From: Methanotrichaceae archaeon
Lineage (GTDB): Archaea; Halobacteriota; Methanosarcinia; Methanotrichales; Methanotrichaceae
Direction of reading: 5' to 3'
DNA length: 10,349 nt
NCBI GenBank assembly: GCA_013329455.1
Contig: DUKF01000067.1
Location: 289 to 10,637, forward strand
Shown here: positions 1-6,260 of the stretch, piece after piece
Numbering within the stretch: the first letter of the stretch is position 1
Layout of the letters: every line of letters begins with the position of its first letter
Position numbers and translations under genes: made by a program
Notes under the pieces: generated by a model
What the model saw: only the letters and a program-made list of their open reading frames with translations
Told to the model about the DNA's origin: nothing
Databases searched by the model: none

Positions 1-99
1 AATCACGAGTGGTTCGAGCCTCTCGGCCGGACCCGGTAGGAAGAAGCCGAGGACAACGGCCAGGGCGAGGATGACGACAGTATTTTTCAGAAGTTTCAT
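1..99 (-). CDS. N-terminal fragment of a membrane or exported protein (possibly BASS-family transporter)
   Basis: An ATG at 97-99 opens a leftward frame of 33 codons without a stop before the window edge. The peptide starts MKLLKNTVVILALAVVLGFF and then reads LPGPAERLEPLVI. This is a short basic N-terminus, a hydrophobic stretch of about 15 residues, then a Pro/Gly break and a charged turn. It fits either a signal peptide or a first transmembrane helix. The turn followed by 'LEPLVI' is reminiscent of the start of bile acid:sodium symporter (BASS) family proteins, but that is memory-based pattern matching on 33 residues and is weak. There is no Shine-Dalgarno sequence directly before the ATG, so a leaderless or very short-leader transcript is likely. 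The next gene in this direction (TRAM protein, 398-631) is separated by about 300 bp and a terminator-like hairpin, so this gene is probably transcribed on its own. Confidence 0.5.
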   Translation of the reverse strand, partial: MKLLKNTVVILALAVVLGFFLPGPAERLEPLVI

Positions 100-122
100 C
101 TGCACGTTAAAACCAGCGCCCG

Positions 123-142
123 TTTAATTTTCATTCTTTAAA
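123..142 (-). promoter_or_regulatory. Candidate promoter for the left-edge gene
   Basis: Two AT-rich TATA-like boxes for leftward transcription lie upstream of the ATG at 97-99: TTTAAA at 137-142 and a box at 123-131. Initiation about 25 nt downstream would give a leader of 0-12 nt, which agrees with the absence of a ribosome site. The choice between the two boxes is not resolved. Confidence 0.3.
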
Positions 143-231
143 CCAATCGCCTCGTGAAGATATCCCTTTTACTTTCCGGAATTTTAGATTGAATCCTTAC
201 GGCTGATTGGTGCTAGTTCATCTATGAATTA

Positions 232-260
232 TGCACCTAGTCGAAGAGCTTTTCGGTGCA
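232..260. repeat. Imperfect inverted repeat / hairpin
   Basis: TGCAC at 232-236 pairs with GTGCA at 256-260. Inside it CGAAG (242-246) pairs with TTTCG (251-255, one G-U) around an AGCT loop, leaving a bulge on the left arm. It lies between the TRAM gene's likely terminator and the left-edge promoter. Function is unknown. Confidence 0.35.
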
Positions 261-352
261 GAAACGCTGGATGAAGGATCGCAAAACCAGTTCAGACAAA
301 ATAGAGCAGATAAAACAGAGTAGGCGAAATTGCGTTCTTTTAAAACGGCCCT

Positions 353-383
353 GCGCAGCCAAGAGCTGCGCTGACCACTTTTT
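353..383. terminator. Bidirectional hairpin terminator candidate
   Basis: GCGCAGC (353-359) and GCTGCGC (365-371) form a perfect 7-bp stem around a 5-nt loop. On the plus side it is followed by TTTTT at 379-383. On the minus side it is followed by a TTTT tract at about 341-344. The TRAM gene ends at 398, so this is placed to end its leftward transcript. Archaeal termination mostly depends on the T-tracts, so the role of the stem is inferred. Confidence 0.5.
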
Positions 384-397
384 AAGGGCAGATAATT

Positions 398-631
398 TCA
401 GGCCTTGTGGGCTATTGCGAACCTTCGCATAACCCTGTCAATTGTAATCGAGACCTTGTCTCCAACCTTTGTTTCTGAGACGAAAATGACAAAGCCCTCA
501 ACTCTGGCAATACCGTCCCCTTGCCTTGATATGTCCTCAATCTCCACTTCATACGTCTTTCCAGCTTCAACTGGAGAAGAGTCTTCTGTGAACCCACCAC
601 TGCTGAAGGATCCTCGATCGTTACCGTACAC
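398..631 (-). CDS. Small TRAM-domain RNA-binding protein
   Basis: A 77-residue protein consisting of about 20 low-complexity Gly/Ser/acidic residues and then one TRAM domain (about residues 22-77). Family hallmarks are visible: GKTYEVEIEDISRQGDGIARV, then GFVIFV (residues 46-51) and KVGDKVSI (55-62). Single-domain TRAM proteins of this size are typical of methanogens and haloarchaea. At least one has been described as a cold-responsive RNA chaperone functionally like bacterial CspA, and in other proteins the domain binds RNA. The start is a GTG at 629-631. The codon immediately upstream is an in-frame TAA, so no longer start exists. The 5' leader is about 45 nt from a strong TATA at 701-708. 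There are no operon partners: the hairpin terminator follows and a divergent gene lies upstream. Family assignment is confident; the particular RNA targets are unknown. Confidence 0.9.
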   Translation of the reverse strand: MYGNDRGSFSSGGFTEDSSPVEAGKTYEVEIEDISRQGDGIARVEGFVIFVSETKVGDKVSITIDRVMRRFAIAHKA

Positions 632-700
632 TTAGTTCACATCCATTTGCGAAAAACCGTGAAAACAGTCTCGCACATTGGCCGACTACGTCCCTGGGTT

Positions 701-713
701 ATTTAAATCTTTG
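701..713 (-). promoter_or_regulatory. BRE/TATA promoter of the TRAM gene
   Basis: On the minus strand AAAG is followed by the palindromic box ATTTAAAT (701-708), a good archaeal BRE-TATA pair. Initiation is expected near 676, leaving a leader of about 45 nt before the GTG at 631. Such a leader is long enough for post-transcriptional control, but no specific structure was identified. Confidence 0.5.
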
Positions 714-850
714 GTGCCTGGCAGCTGTGCTGACCTGCTCGCCACGCTTCCATCGATCCCGATGATATCGATCGCCTCGGTCGTCATAAGAAATACGTCT
801 CACGGTCGAAGGCCTACGACGTATACGTCCAGTTCGGAGAAAATGGTGAT

Positions 851-894
851 TTCAGTCCTTCATTCAATTGGGGTTTATACTTCAGTCCAGCATT
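851..894 (+). repeat. Direct repeat spaced exactly 30 bp (possible operator)
   Basis: TTCAGTCC occurs at 851-858 and again at 881-888. Each copy continues with two variable bases and CATT (851-864 and 881-894, 12 of 14 matching). The 30-bp spacing is close to three helical turns, so both copies face the same side of the DNA. The second copy lies 20-60 bp upstream of the likely transcription start of the gene at 953, a usual place for archaeal regulators. Regulatory function is inferred. Confidence 0.4.
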
Positions 895-907
895 ATCTGA
901 TGAAAAA

Positions 908-946
908 ATTATAATAGGGGTCCATCCATATAAGAAGAGGAGGTGA
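908..946 (+). promoter_or_regulatory. Promoter region and strong Shine-Dalgarno site for the Cys-cluster protein
   Basis: GAGGAGGTGA at 937-946 is a near-perfect match to the archaeal 16S 3' end and lies 6 nt before the ATG at 953, which fixes the start. Upstream TATA candidates are TTATAATA around 908-915 and TTTATAC at 873-879. The latter leaves more room for a leader containing the ribosome site. This is the strongest ribosome site in the window, suggesting good translation. Confidence 0.55.
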
Positions 947-952
947 ACGTCG

Positions 953-1582
953 ATGCGAAATAAAATTTCTCTCGGAATTGTTGCTGCCATCTTTTTGATA
1001 CTGGTCGGAATGGCCGCCTCTGAGGATGCCGAAGAAAGGACGATCTCATTTGCGGCGATTGCTGTCCCCATGGAGGAGACGGTCGGCACCCCTGAGGTCA
1101 CCGCTACAGCTGTAGCACTACCAAGCTCACCACGCTGGTATGCGACGACTGAAGGCCACGTCGGAGATATAAACATAAAAACGCCGCCACCCGGCAGCGA
1201 GGATTCTCCCTATCAAGTGATATTCAGATCTTTGGTTCCTACGGGTCCAAACTACATCACGATAAATAACGATGGTCCCGCAGACTTGAAAGTCTGGATA
1301 GATACCCCAATGAATCCAGAGGAGATCGAAATCGAACCATCACTGATCGTAAAAAAGGGACAGAGCTCTTCAGTCGCAGCTACTATTAGCGTTTTGGTGA
1401 GACCCAAATATACAGTTATGCCGACCCAGGGAGAATACGTCCTCTCCTGGTGCTGCCCTGTTCAACAAATCAAGATCAACTGTTCTTGCTGCTGTCAAGA
1501 GAACAGTGCCCCCATGGATGGTGGTGGAGATGGTGAAGTGGGATTGACGCCGGATAAGGTGATGGTAACTGAGCTGGCTTAG
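953..1582 (+). CDS. Secreted protein with Ig-like region and C-terminal cysteine cluster
   Basis: A 209-residue exported protein that I do not recognise by name. Residues 1-22 form a signal peptide (basic MRNK, hydrophobic core, VGMAAS cleavage region). Residues 25-80 are Ala/Thr/Pro-rich. Residues 85-165 alternate in a beta-strand pattern (NNDGPADLKVWIDTP; IEPSLIVKKGQSSSVAATI; GEYVLSW), like Ig-fold domains of archaeal surface proteins. This is followed by six cysteines at 167, 168, 177, 179, 180 and 181 (WCCP then CSCCC) and a Gly/Asp-rich linker. Cysteines are otherwise absent from the protein. Two clusters nine residues apart suggest metal binding or disulfide cross-linking outside the membrane. 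The gene stands alone, with its own promoter and an excellent ribosome site. It is convergent with the ABC ATPase gene, with 60 bp between stop codons and no obvious terminator there. Export is well supported; any metal role is inference. Confidence 0.8.
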   Translation: MRNKISLGIVAAIFLILVGMAASEDAEERTISFAAIAVPMEETVGTPEVTATAVALPSSPRWYATTEGHVGDINIKTPPPGSEDSPYQVIFRSLVPTGPNYITINNDGPADLKVWIDTPMNPEEIEIEPSLIVKKGQSSSVAATISVLVRPKYTVMPTQGEYVLSWCCPVQQIKINCSCCCQENSAPMDGGGDGEVGLTPDKVMVTELA

Positions 1583-1642
1583 TCGGGACCTCGCGTCCAA
1601 TGGCCCTTCAGGGATTCAGCTATCCTCAAATCGTTGTCAAGG

Positions 1643-2371
1643 CTATTTATCAAGCTTGCAGAGGTCCCTCGTTACGAACTTGTCACCATCCCGGAGCATC
1701 TCGCAGACGATCTTGCCGTCGACGAGCCGGAGGATCCGATCGGTCTTCTCCGCCATGTCCATGTCGTGGGTGACGAGGATGAAAGTCTGGTTCATCTCGC
1801 GGTTGAGCTTTCTCAACAGCTCGTAGATCATGTCAGAACTCTTGGAGTCGAGGTTCCCGGTCGGCTCATCACCTATGACGATTGACGGATGGCCCGCAAG
1901 AGCTCTGGCCACTGCCACCCTCTGGTTCTGGCCGCCCGAGAGCTGGTTTGGCTTGTTGTTCAGCTGGTCGCCCAGACCCACCTCCTCGAGAAGGGTGATA
2001 GCCCGATGCCTCGCCTCCTTTTTCTCCACCCCGGCGATGAGAAGCGGCATCATTACGTTCTCGACAGCGCTGAACTCTGGGAGAAGGTGGTGATACTGGA
2101 AGATGAAACCGAGCTCCTTGTTTCTGAGTCTCGCCCTCTCTTTGGAGCTGGCTTTGGATATGTTCTGCCCTTTAAGCCAGATCTCACCATTGGAGGGGGT
2201 GTCCAAAAGCCCTATCATGTTTAGAAGGGTCGACTTGCCGCTGCCGCTAGGCCCCACGATCGAGAGAACCTCACCCTCCTCGATTGTCAGGTCAACGTCG
2301 TCTAAGGCCACCAGCTCAACCCCGTCACCGTAGACCTTTCTCAGCTTCTTGATCTCGATAATCTTGCTCAA
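1643..2371 (-). CDS. ABC transporter ATPase, MacB/LolD type
   Basis: Cytoplasmic ATP-hydrolysing subunit that would power the FtsX-like permeases encoded just upstream. From the preferred start it has 242 residues, normal for LolD-type ATPases. Visible motifs are Walker A GPSGSGKST (40-48), Q-loop Q92, signature LSGGQ (144-148), Walker B IVIGDE with catalytic E169, D-loop NLDS (173-176) and H-loop H202 in LVTHD. All key residues are intact. I choose TTG at 2369-2371 (protein begins MSKIIEIKKL) because GGAGGCGATC (2376-2385) lies at proper spacing. A longer reading from TTG at 2387-2389 adds six residues but would include that ribosome site. The gene begins 21 nt after the stop of permease 3, so it is the last gene of the operon. 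The closest families are lipoprotein-release and macrolide/peptide exporters; the substrate cannot be read from the ATPase. Confidence 0.93.
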   Translation of the reverse strand: MSKIIEIKKLRKVYGDGVELVALDDVDLTIEEGEVLSIVGPSGSGKSTLLNMIGLLDTPSNGEIWLKGQNISKASSKERARLRNKELGFIFQYHHLLPEFSAVENVMMPLLIAGVEKKEARHRAITLLEEVGLGDQLNNKPNQLSGGQNQRVAVARALAGHPSIVIGDEPTGNLDSKSSDMIYELLRKLNREMNQTFILVTHDMDMAEKTDRILRLVDGKIVCEMLRDGDKFVTRDLCKLDK

Positions 2372-2375
2372 CTCT

Positions 2376-2385
2376 GATCGCCTCC
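2376..2385 (-). promoter_or_regulatory. Shine-Dalgarno site deciding the ATPase start
   Basis: On the minus strand GGAGGCGATC differs from the ideal archaeal GGAGGTGATC by one base. Its GGAGG core is 9 nt from TTG 2371. This supports TTG as the initiator rather than the TTG six codons upstream. Confidence 0.6.
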
Positions 2386-2392
2386 ACAAATT

Positions 2393-3547
2393 TTATTCGG
2401 TTGCTATCGCCTCGACAGGGTCGAGCCTGGAAGCCTTGTAGGCTGGGTATATTCCCGCAAGGAAGTTGACGAGTAAGGCGAAAACGGAGACGAACAGGAA
2501 CGTCTCCAGGTTCAGGACCACCGTCATCCTATTGGCTATGTAGATCTCGGCTGGAACCTCGATGTTCCCGATCAGCTTTCCGGCAACGTAAGCAAGCCCC
2601 CCTCCGAGGAGCACCGATGGCGGCCCCAGGATCAAGCTCTCCAGGACGAATATCTTCATGATAGCTGCCTGGTCTGCTCCCATCGCCATCAAGATCCCTA
2701 TCTCCTTCGTCCTGCGTGTTATTATCATTATCATTGTGTTGGCGATGCCAAAGCCGGATATTATGAAGATCAAGAGGTAGAATATGTAGGAGTAGATCTG
2801 CTGAGTGTCGAGCTGCTCCAAAATGTCCCTGCTCTTATCCTGCCAGCTCTCGGCATTGTAGCGGGTCTTGTTGTTCAGATCCGAGGCTATGGCAGGAGCC
2901 GCGTAGATGTCTGAAAGCCTGATCCCCACCTCTGATACGACGTCACCCTCTCCAAGAAGATCCTGGGCGGTCTCGAGTGGGAGGTAGACGAGGGTCTGAT
3001 CAAGGCCCGTCCCCGTTTCGATGATCCCGACCGCCTTCACTTGGATCGTCACGTACTGCCTTGTGAGCCGAAAGTCGTCGCCCGGTTTCAGCTCCAGGTC
3101 ATCTGCAAGGTCCGACCCCACCACGGCGGCGTACCTCTTGAACCGGAGATCGTAGTAGTCGCCCCAGACTATGTCCTCCCGAACCCTCAAGAGGAGATCC
3201 TCCTGAACAGGATCTGCCCCGATGAAAGTGACACCCTCTACGTTATCTTTGTACTTTGCTGCCGCCCTTCCAATGAGCCTAGGAGACGCTGTCAGGACCT
3301 CGGGGTACACATCGACGATCGAGGTGAGGGTCCTGTAGAGGTATATATAGTCCTCCTCCTCCTTCGGTTCGACGGTGACGTGGGGTGAGTTCTCCACGGT
3401 GTTCTCGATGAGGTTCACCTTGTACCCTTCCGTCAGCCCTATCAGAACAACGATAACCCCCACGGCAAGAGCCACGGAGAGGACCGTGAAGAGGGCCATC
3501 TTGGGGTTTCCGAGGATGTGCCTTTCTGCGACAGTCAGCTCGAACAT
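2393..3547 (-). CDS. ABC transporter permease 3, MacB/FtsX family
   Basis: A 384-residue membrane subunit. It has one N-terminal helix (about residues 17-39), a large extracytoplasmic MacB-like domain (about 40-250), then three helices (about 252-276, 298-326, 343-367). The loop RRTKEIGILMAMGA after helix 2 and the ending AGIYPAYKASRLDPVEAIATE-like tail are family hallmarks of FtsX-domain permeases (the coupling region and the C-terminal ASRLDPVEA motif). ATG at 3545-3547 is used. The preceding gene's end supplies an SD-like AGAGGTTGA overlapping its stop, and only 5 nt separate the genes, so translation is probably coupled. It is clearly related to permeases 1 and 2 (shared HVTVEPKEEEDYIYLY region, SLETAQDLLGEGDV-like block, NAESW) but much more diverged from them than they are from each other. 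Confidence 0.92.
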   Translation of the reverse strand: MFELTVAERHILGNPKMALFTVLSVALAVGVIVVLIGLTEGYKVNLIENTVENSPHVTVEPKEEEDYIYLYRTLTSIVDVYPEVLTASPRLIGRAAAKYKDNVEGVTFIGADPVQEDLLLRVREDIVWGDYYDLRFKRYAAVVGSDLADDLELKPGDDFRLTRQYVTIQVKAVGIIETGTGLDQTLVYLPLETAQDLLGEGDVVSEVGIRLSDIYAAPAIASDLNNKTRYNAESWQDKSRDILEQLDTQQIYSYIFYLLIFIISGFGIANTMIMIITRRTKEIGILMAMGADQAAIMKIFVLESLILGPPSVLLGGGLAYVAGKLIGNIEVPAEIYIANRMTVVLNLETFLFVSVFALLVNFLAGIYPAYKASRLDPVEAIATE

Positions 3548-3552
3548 CTAAC

Positions 3553-4713
3553 TCAACCTCTTAGGGCGACCACCGGGTCCAGCTTTGAAGCCTTGTGGGC
3601 GGGGTAGACCCCCGCGATCATGCTCAGGATCAGGGCGAGGAGGGAAAAGGCGATGAGGTCGAAGGGGTCGACGAGAAACTTGATGACGATCGGCTGAGGT
3701 GCCGTCGGCGCGTTGACGGTGTACTGGAGGCTGTTGAAGTAGGCTGATACCAGGTAGCCGAAGGCGGTCCCGAATATGCCTCCTGCGAGGCCCAAGATTC
3801 CGCTCTCGATGAGGAATATCCTCCTGATCTGGGACTGGTTTGTTCCCATCGCCATCAGCATCCCGACCTCTCTCGTCTTCTCCAGGACCAGCATGTTCAT
3901 GACGTTTGCGATCCCGAAAGAGGCGATCAACAGGACCAGCACCAGGATAAGGTTATTGGAGAAGGTCTCGAAGGCCAGGCTCTCTTCGAACTGGGGAAAC
4001 ATCGTCCTCCAGCTTTCGGCATCGTATCCGAGGGCTGAGATCTCTGCGGCCACTTCGTCGGCTTGGTAGGGGTCTTCGATCTGGATGTTGATGTAAGTTA
4101 TGACGTCCCCATCGCCCAGGAACTCTTGCGCAGTCTCCAGAGAGACGAAGGCCGCTTGGTCCCACTCCTCAACCCCCGTTCTGAAAACGCCCGCCACCAC
4201 GAGGTTCATGGTATTCGCATCGGGAAAGCTTGCGACGACGTCTTCGCCCATCTGCACTTCCAGCTTCTCGATCATCTTATCCCCCAAGGCGACCCGTCTT
4301 CCGCTCTGTATCGCGTAAAGATCGCCCTCGATCATGTACTTGTCACCGATGCTGGTAACTTTGTTCAGCTCAGCCGGAACGACCCCGGTCATGTCGACGT
4401 TCTCGACGTTGTCCTCAAAGGAGAGGGTCGCCGTGGTGCTGAGGGCGGGAGAGACGGCAGCAACCCCAGGAATCGCCCAAATGAACTCGATCAGGGTCTT
4501 GTAGAGGTAGATGTACTCCTCCCCCTCCTTGGGGAGGACCAAGACGTGGGGTGCAAGCTCGAAGAAGATGTCGAAGAATGTCTCGAAGCTGCCGTTCATG
4601 AGGGATCTGAAAACGATGATTATGGCCACAGCGAGGCCGACGGCCCCCACAGCGAGGACGGTCTGCCTCTTACGGGTCCTGATATGTTTCATGGCCACGA
4701 ACAGCTCGAGCAA
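3553..4713 (-). CDS. ABC transporter permease 2, MacB/FtsX family
   Basis: A 386-residue permease with helix 1 at about 17-38, an extracytoplasmic domain to about 250, and helices at about 253-275, 297-322 and 351-371. FtsX hallmarks are LEKTREVGMLMAMGTNQSQI after helix 2 and the terminal AGVYPAHKASKLDPVVALRG. Start choice: TTG at 4711-4713, preceded by GAGGAGTGATC (GGAG core 7 nt away), gives MLELFVAMKH, which aligns residue for residue with permease 1. A longer frame from TTG 4746 adds 11 residues that lack family resemblance. It has its own TATA (4774-4782) and leads an operon with permease 3 (5-nt gap) and the ATPase (21-nt gap). By eye it is more than half identical to permease 1 over the whole length, including DNVENV, NGRR/SGRRVAL, SLETA, SALGY-AESW and IRRIFLIESGILGLAGG, indicating tandem duplication. 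Confidence 0.92.
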   Translation of the reverse strand: MLELFVAMKHIRTRKRQTVLAVGAVGLAVAIIIVFRSLMNGSFETFFDIFFELAPHVLVLPKEGEEYIYLYKTLIEFIWAIPGVAAVSPALSTTATLSFEDNVENVDMTGVVPAELNKVTSIGDKYMIEGDLYAIQSGRRVALGDKMIEKLEVQMGEDVVASFPDANTMNLVVAGVFRTGVEEWDQAAFVSLETAQEFLGDGDVITYINIQIEDPYQADEVAAEISALGYDAESWRTMFPQFEESLAFETFSNNLILVLVLLIASFGIANVMNMLVLEKTREVGMLMAMGTNQSQIRRIFLIESGILGLAGGIFGTAFGYLVSAYFNSLQYTVNAPTAPQPIVIKFLVDPFDLIAFSLLALILSMIAGVYPAHKASKLDPVVALRG

Positions 4714-4773
4714 GGGATCACTCCTCAGGGGTCTTGCAGATATCAATTATACCCGGTAATCCTTTTCTGGATC

Positions 4774-4782
4774 TTATTTATA
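4774..4782 (-). promoter_or_regulatory. Promoter of the permease 2-permease 3-ATPase operon
   Basis: On the minus strand CTATAAATAAG lies about 60 nt upstream of TTG 4713, within the 147-bp gap after permease 1. The TATAAATA box followed by GATCC closely resembles the promoter of permease 1 (TATAAATA then GATCCCAGA). So permease 2 need not depend on read-through from permease 1. Confidence 0.5.
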
Positions 4783-4860
4783 GAGATCGGAACTGACGGG
4801 CCCGTATCGAGTCCTAAGACGCTGAAAATTATCTGCCTCTTTCGCGCAAGTCTTCTCAAG

Positions 4861-6012
4861 TCAACCCCGAAGGGCGACGACTGGATCGAGCTTTGAGGCC
4901 TGGTGGGCGGGGTAGACCCCGGCGATGATGCTCAGAAGGAGTGTGATCAGGGGGAAGGCGAGAAGGTCCCAGGGATCGACGATGAACGTCAAAATCACAG
5001 AGAATCGAGGCCCGGAGGATATGGCGATGGCGAGGCTGTTGACGTAGGCCGAGATGAGATAACCCAGAAGGCAGCCCGCCGCCCCGCCGGCGAGGCCAAG
5101 AATACCGCTCTCGATAAGGAAGATCCGGCGGATGTTGGAAGAGGTGGCTCCCATCGCCATCATCATCCCGATCTCTTTGGTCTTCTCCAGGACGAGGAGG
5201 TTCATGATGTTGGCGATGCCGAAGGAGGCGATCACTATCACGAGAAGCATGATCATGGTGTTGGAAAACTTGCGGCTCTGGATCGTCTCGACGATCCCCG
5301 ACTGGCTCTGCCAGCTCTCGGCATTGTACCCGAGGGCGGAAAGCTCACTGGCGACCTCATTGGCCTGGTATATGTCGTCGAGCTTGATCTGGACGTCGGT
5401 TATGACGTTTCCCTCGCCGAGAAAGTCTCTTGCCGTCTCCAAGGAGACGTAAGCGTAGTTTGGTGAAAAGCCTCCAGTATCGAAGACGCCCGTCACAACG
5501 AGGCTCATGGTCTTGGCATCGGGAAAGCTCGCTCGGACCGAATCGCCCACCTTCACTTCCAGCTCGTCTGCAAGCTCCTTGTCCAGTGCGACTCTTCTTC
5601 CGTTCTGGATCGAGTCGAGGTTGCCCTCCACCATGTAATCGGAGCCTATCTTCGATATCTTATTCAGCTCGTCGGGTATGACCCCCCGAAGGACGACGTT
5701 CTCGACGTTGTCGTCGTGGGCGAAAGATGCCGTCGTTGAGAGGGCAGGGGACACGGCCACAACACCAGGGATCGCCCAGATCGTCTCGATGAGGGTCTTG
5801 TAGAGGTGGATGTAGCTTTCGCCATCCTCAGGAAGGACCGTGACATGGGGGACGAACTCGAAGATTATGTCGTTGAGGGTCGTCTCAAAGCCGTTTATCA
5901 GGGACCGAAAGAGGATGGTGATCGCCACGGCGAGAGCGACGGCTCCCACCGCGAGAATGGTCTGCCTCCTTCGTGAGATGAGGTGCTTTGAGGCGACGAA
6001 CAGCTCGAACAA
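4861..6012 (-). CDS. ABC transporter permease 1, MacB/FtsX family
   Basis: A 383-residue permease with the same architecture as permease 2: helix 1 at about 17-38, extracytoplasmic domain to about 250, and helices at about 251-274, 297-322 and 349-368. Motifs are LEKTKEIGMMMAMGATSSNI and the C-terminal AGVYPAHQASKLDPVVALRG. I start it at TTG 6010-6012 (MFELFVASKH) because AGTGATCCC precedes it and the protein then matches permease 2 from residue 1. A reading from TTG 6102 would add 30 residues but would place the start upstream of the TATA box at 6062-6071, so it would not be on the mRNA. The gene is alone on its transcript unless RNA polymerase reads through to permease 2. The substrate is unknown. 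Lacking a dedicated ATPase of its own, it probably shares the ATPase at 1643-2371. Confidence 0.92.
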   Translation of the reverse strand: MFELFVASKHLISRRRQTILAVGAVALAVAITILFRSLINGFETTLNDIIFEFVPHVTVLPEDGESYIHLYKTLIETIWAIPGVVAVSPALSTTASFAHDDNVENVVLRGVIPDELNKISKIGSDYMVEGNLDSIQNGRRVALDKELADELEVKVGDSVRASFPDAKTMSLVVTGVFDTGGFSPNYAYVSLETARDFLGEGNVITDVQIKLDDIYQANEVASELSALGYNAESWQSQSGIVETIQSRKFSNTMIMLLVIVIASFGIANIMNLLVLEKTKEIGMMMAMGATSSNIRRIFLIESGILGLAGGAAGCLLGYLISAYVNSLAIAISSGPRFSVILTFIVDPWDLLAFPLITLLLSIIAGVYPAHQASKLDPVVALRG

Positions 6013-6025
6013 GGGATCACTTCTT

Positions 6026-6041
6026 GGAGAGCCGAATCTCC
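6026..6041 (-). repeat. Leader hairpin upstream of permease 1
   Basis: GGAGA and TCTCC (6026-6030 and 6037-6041) form a 5-bp stem around a 6-nt loop. It falls close to the expected transcript 5' end (about 6040) and just before the weak ribosome site of permease 1. It may stabilise the mRNA 5' end; this is a short stem and could be chance. Confidence 0.3.
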
Positions 6042-6061
6042 AATAGTAAATGATCTGGGAT

Positions 6062-6071
6062 CTATTTATAA
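6062..6071 (-). promoter_or_regulatory. Promoter of permease 1
   Basis: On the minus strand TTTATAAATA at 6062-6071 is a strong TATA element about 50 nt upstream of TTG 6012, with initiation expected near 6040. Its presence inside the N-terminal extension of the longest open frame is the main argument for the shorter start of permease 1. Confidence 0.55.
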
Positions 6072-6135
6072 AGTCGCGCCCTTCGCCGCCTTCGGCCGTC
6101 AAAAAACCAAGGGAGATATCCAGCAGCTAATTCCC

Positions 6136-6223
6136 CGAATCGAGGATTCGAAAAGAGGACGAAGATCCCGAAGTTCGTGGCCTGACTTGAGGGAGATGCC
6201 CAATCTCGGTTTCTTTGGCCACG
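6136..6223. repeat. Cluster of inverted repeats between ADH synthase and permease 1
   Basis: Three nested or adjacent inverted repeats lie in this gap. CGAATC/GATTCG (6136-6141, 6145-6150) has a 3-nt loop. CGTGGCC/GGCCACG (6176-6182, 6217-6223) encloses GAGAT/ATCTC (6193-6197, 6203-6207). They follow the ADH synthase stop (6261) on the minus strand and would form a structured 3' end on that transcript. No strong T-tract follows them, so a terminator role is only suggested. Confidence 0.35.
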
Positions 6224-6260
6224 CCTCCGGGCGAGCATGAACTTGTAAAATGGTGAAAAG

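Larger units (their letters stand above)
100..397. other. Gene-free intergenic stretch
   Basis: No frame here looks coding on either strand. Its contents are the candidate promoter of the left-edge gene (123-142), an imperfect hairpin at 232-260, and a perfect-stem hairpin at 353-371 with flanking T-runs. The rest holds nothing I can name. Confidence 0.6.
632..952. other. Divergent intergenic region
   Basis: About 320 bp between the divergent TRAM and Cys-cluster protein genes. It holds the TRAM promoter (701-713), a spaced direct repeat (851-894), TATA-like boxes at 872-880 and 908-915, and a strong ribosome site (937-946). The open frames here have no recognisable protein character. I see nothing in about 715-845. 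Confidence 0.6.

Noticed and set aside
678..914. 78-codon plus-strand frame between TRAM and the Cys-cluster gene
   Set aside because: No ribosome site, overlaps the promoters and direct repeat, and its composition is not protein-like.
4063..4896. 277-codon plus-strand open frame, the longest antisense frame
   Set aside because: It lies opposite permease 2 and its promoter, reads as an Asp/Val/His-rich mirror of the real protein, has no ribosome site, and permease 2 has complete family motifs.
4903..5466. 187-codon plus-strand frame opposite permease 1
   Set aside because: Same mirror composition (Gly/Asp/His/Arg) from high-GC3 codons of the true gene; no start signals.
6013..6102. 30-residue N-terminal extension of permease 1 from TTG 6102
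   Set aside because: It contains the TATA box at 6062-6071, has no ribosome site, and has no counterpart in permease 2.
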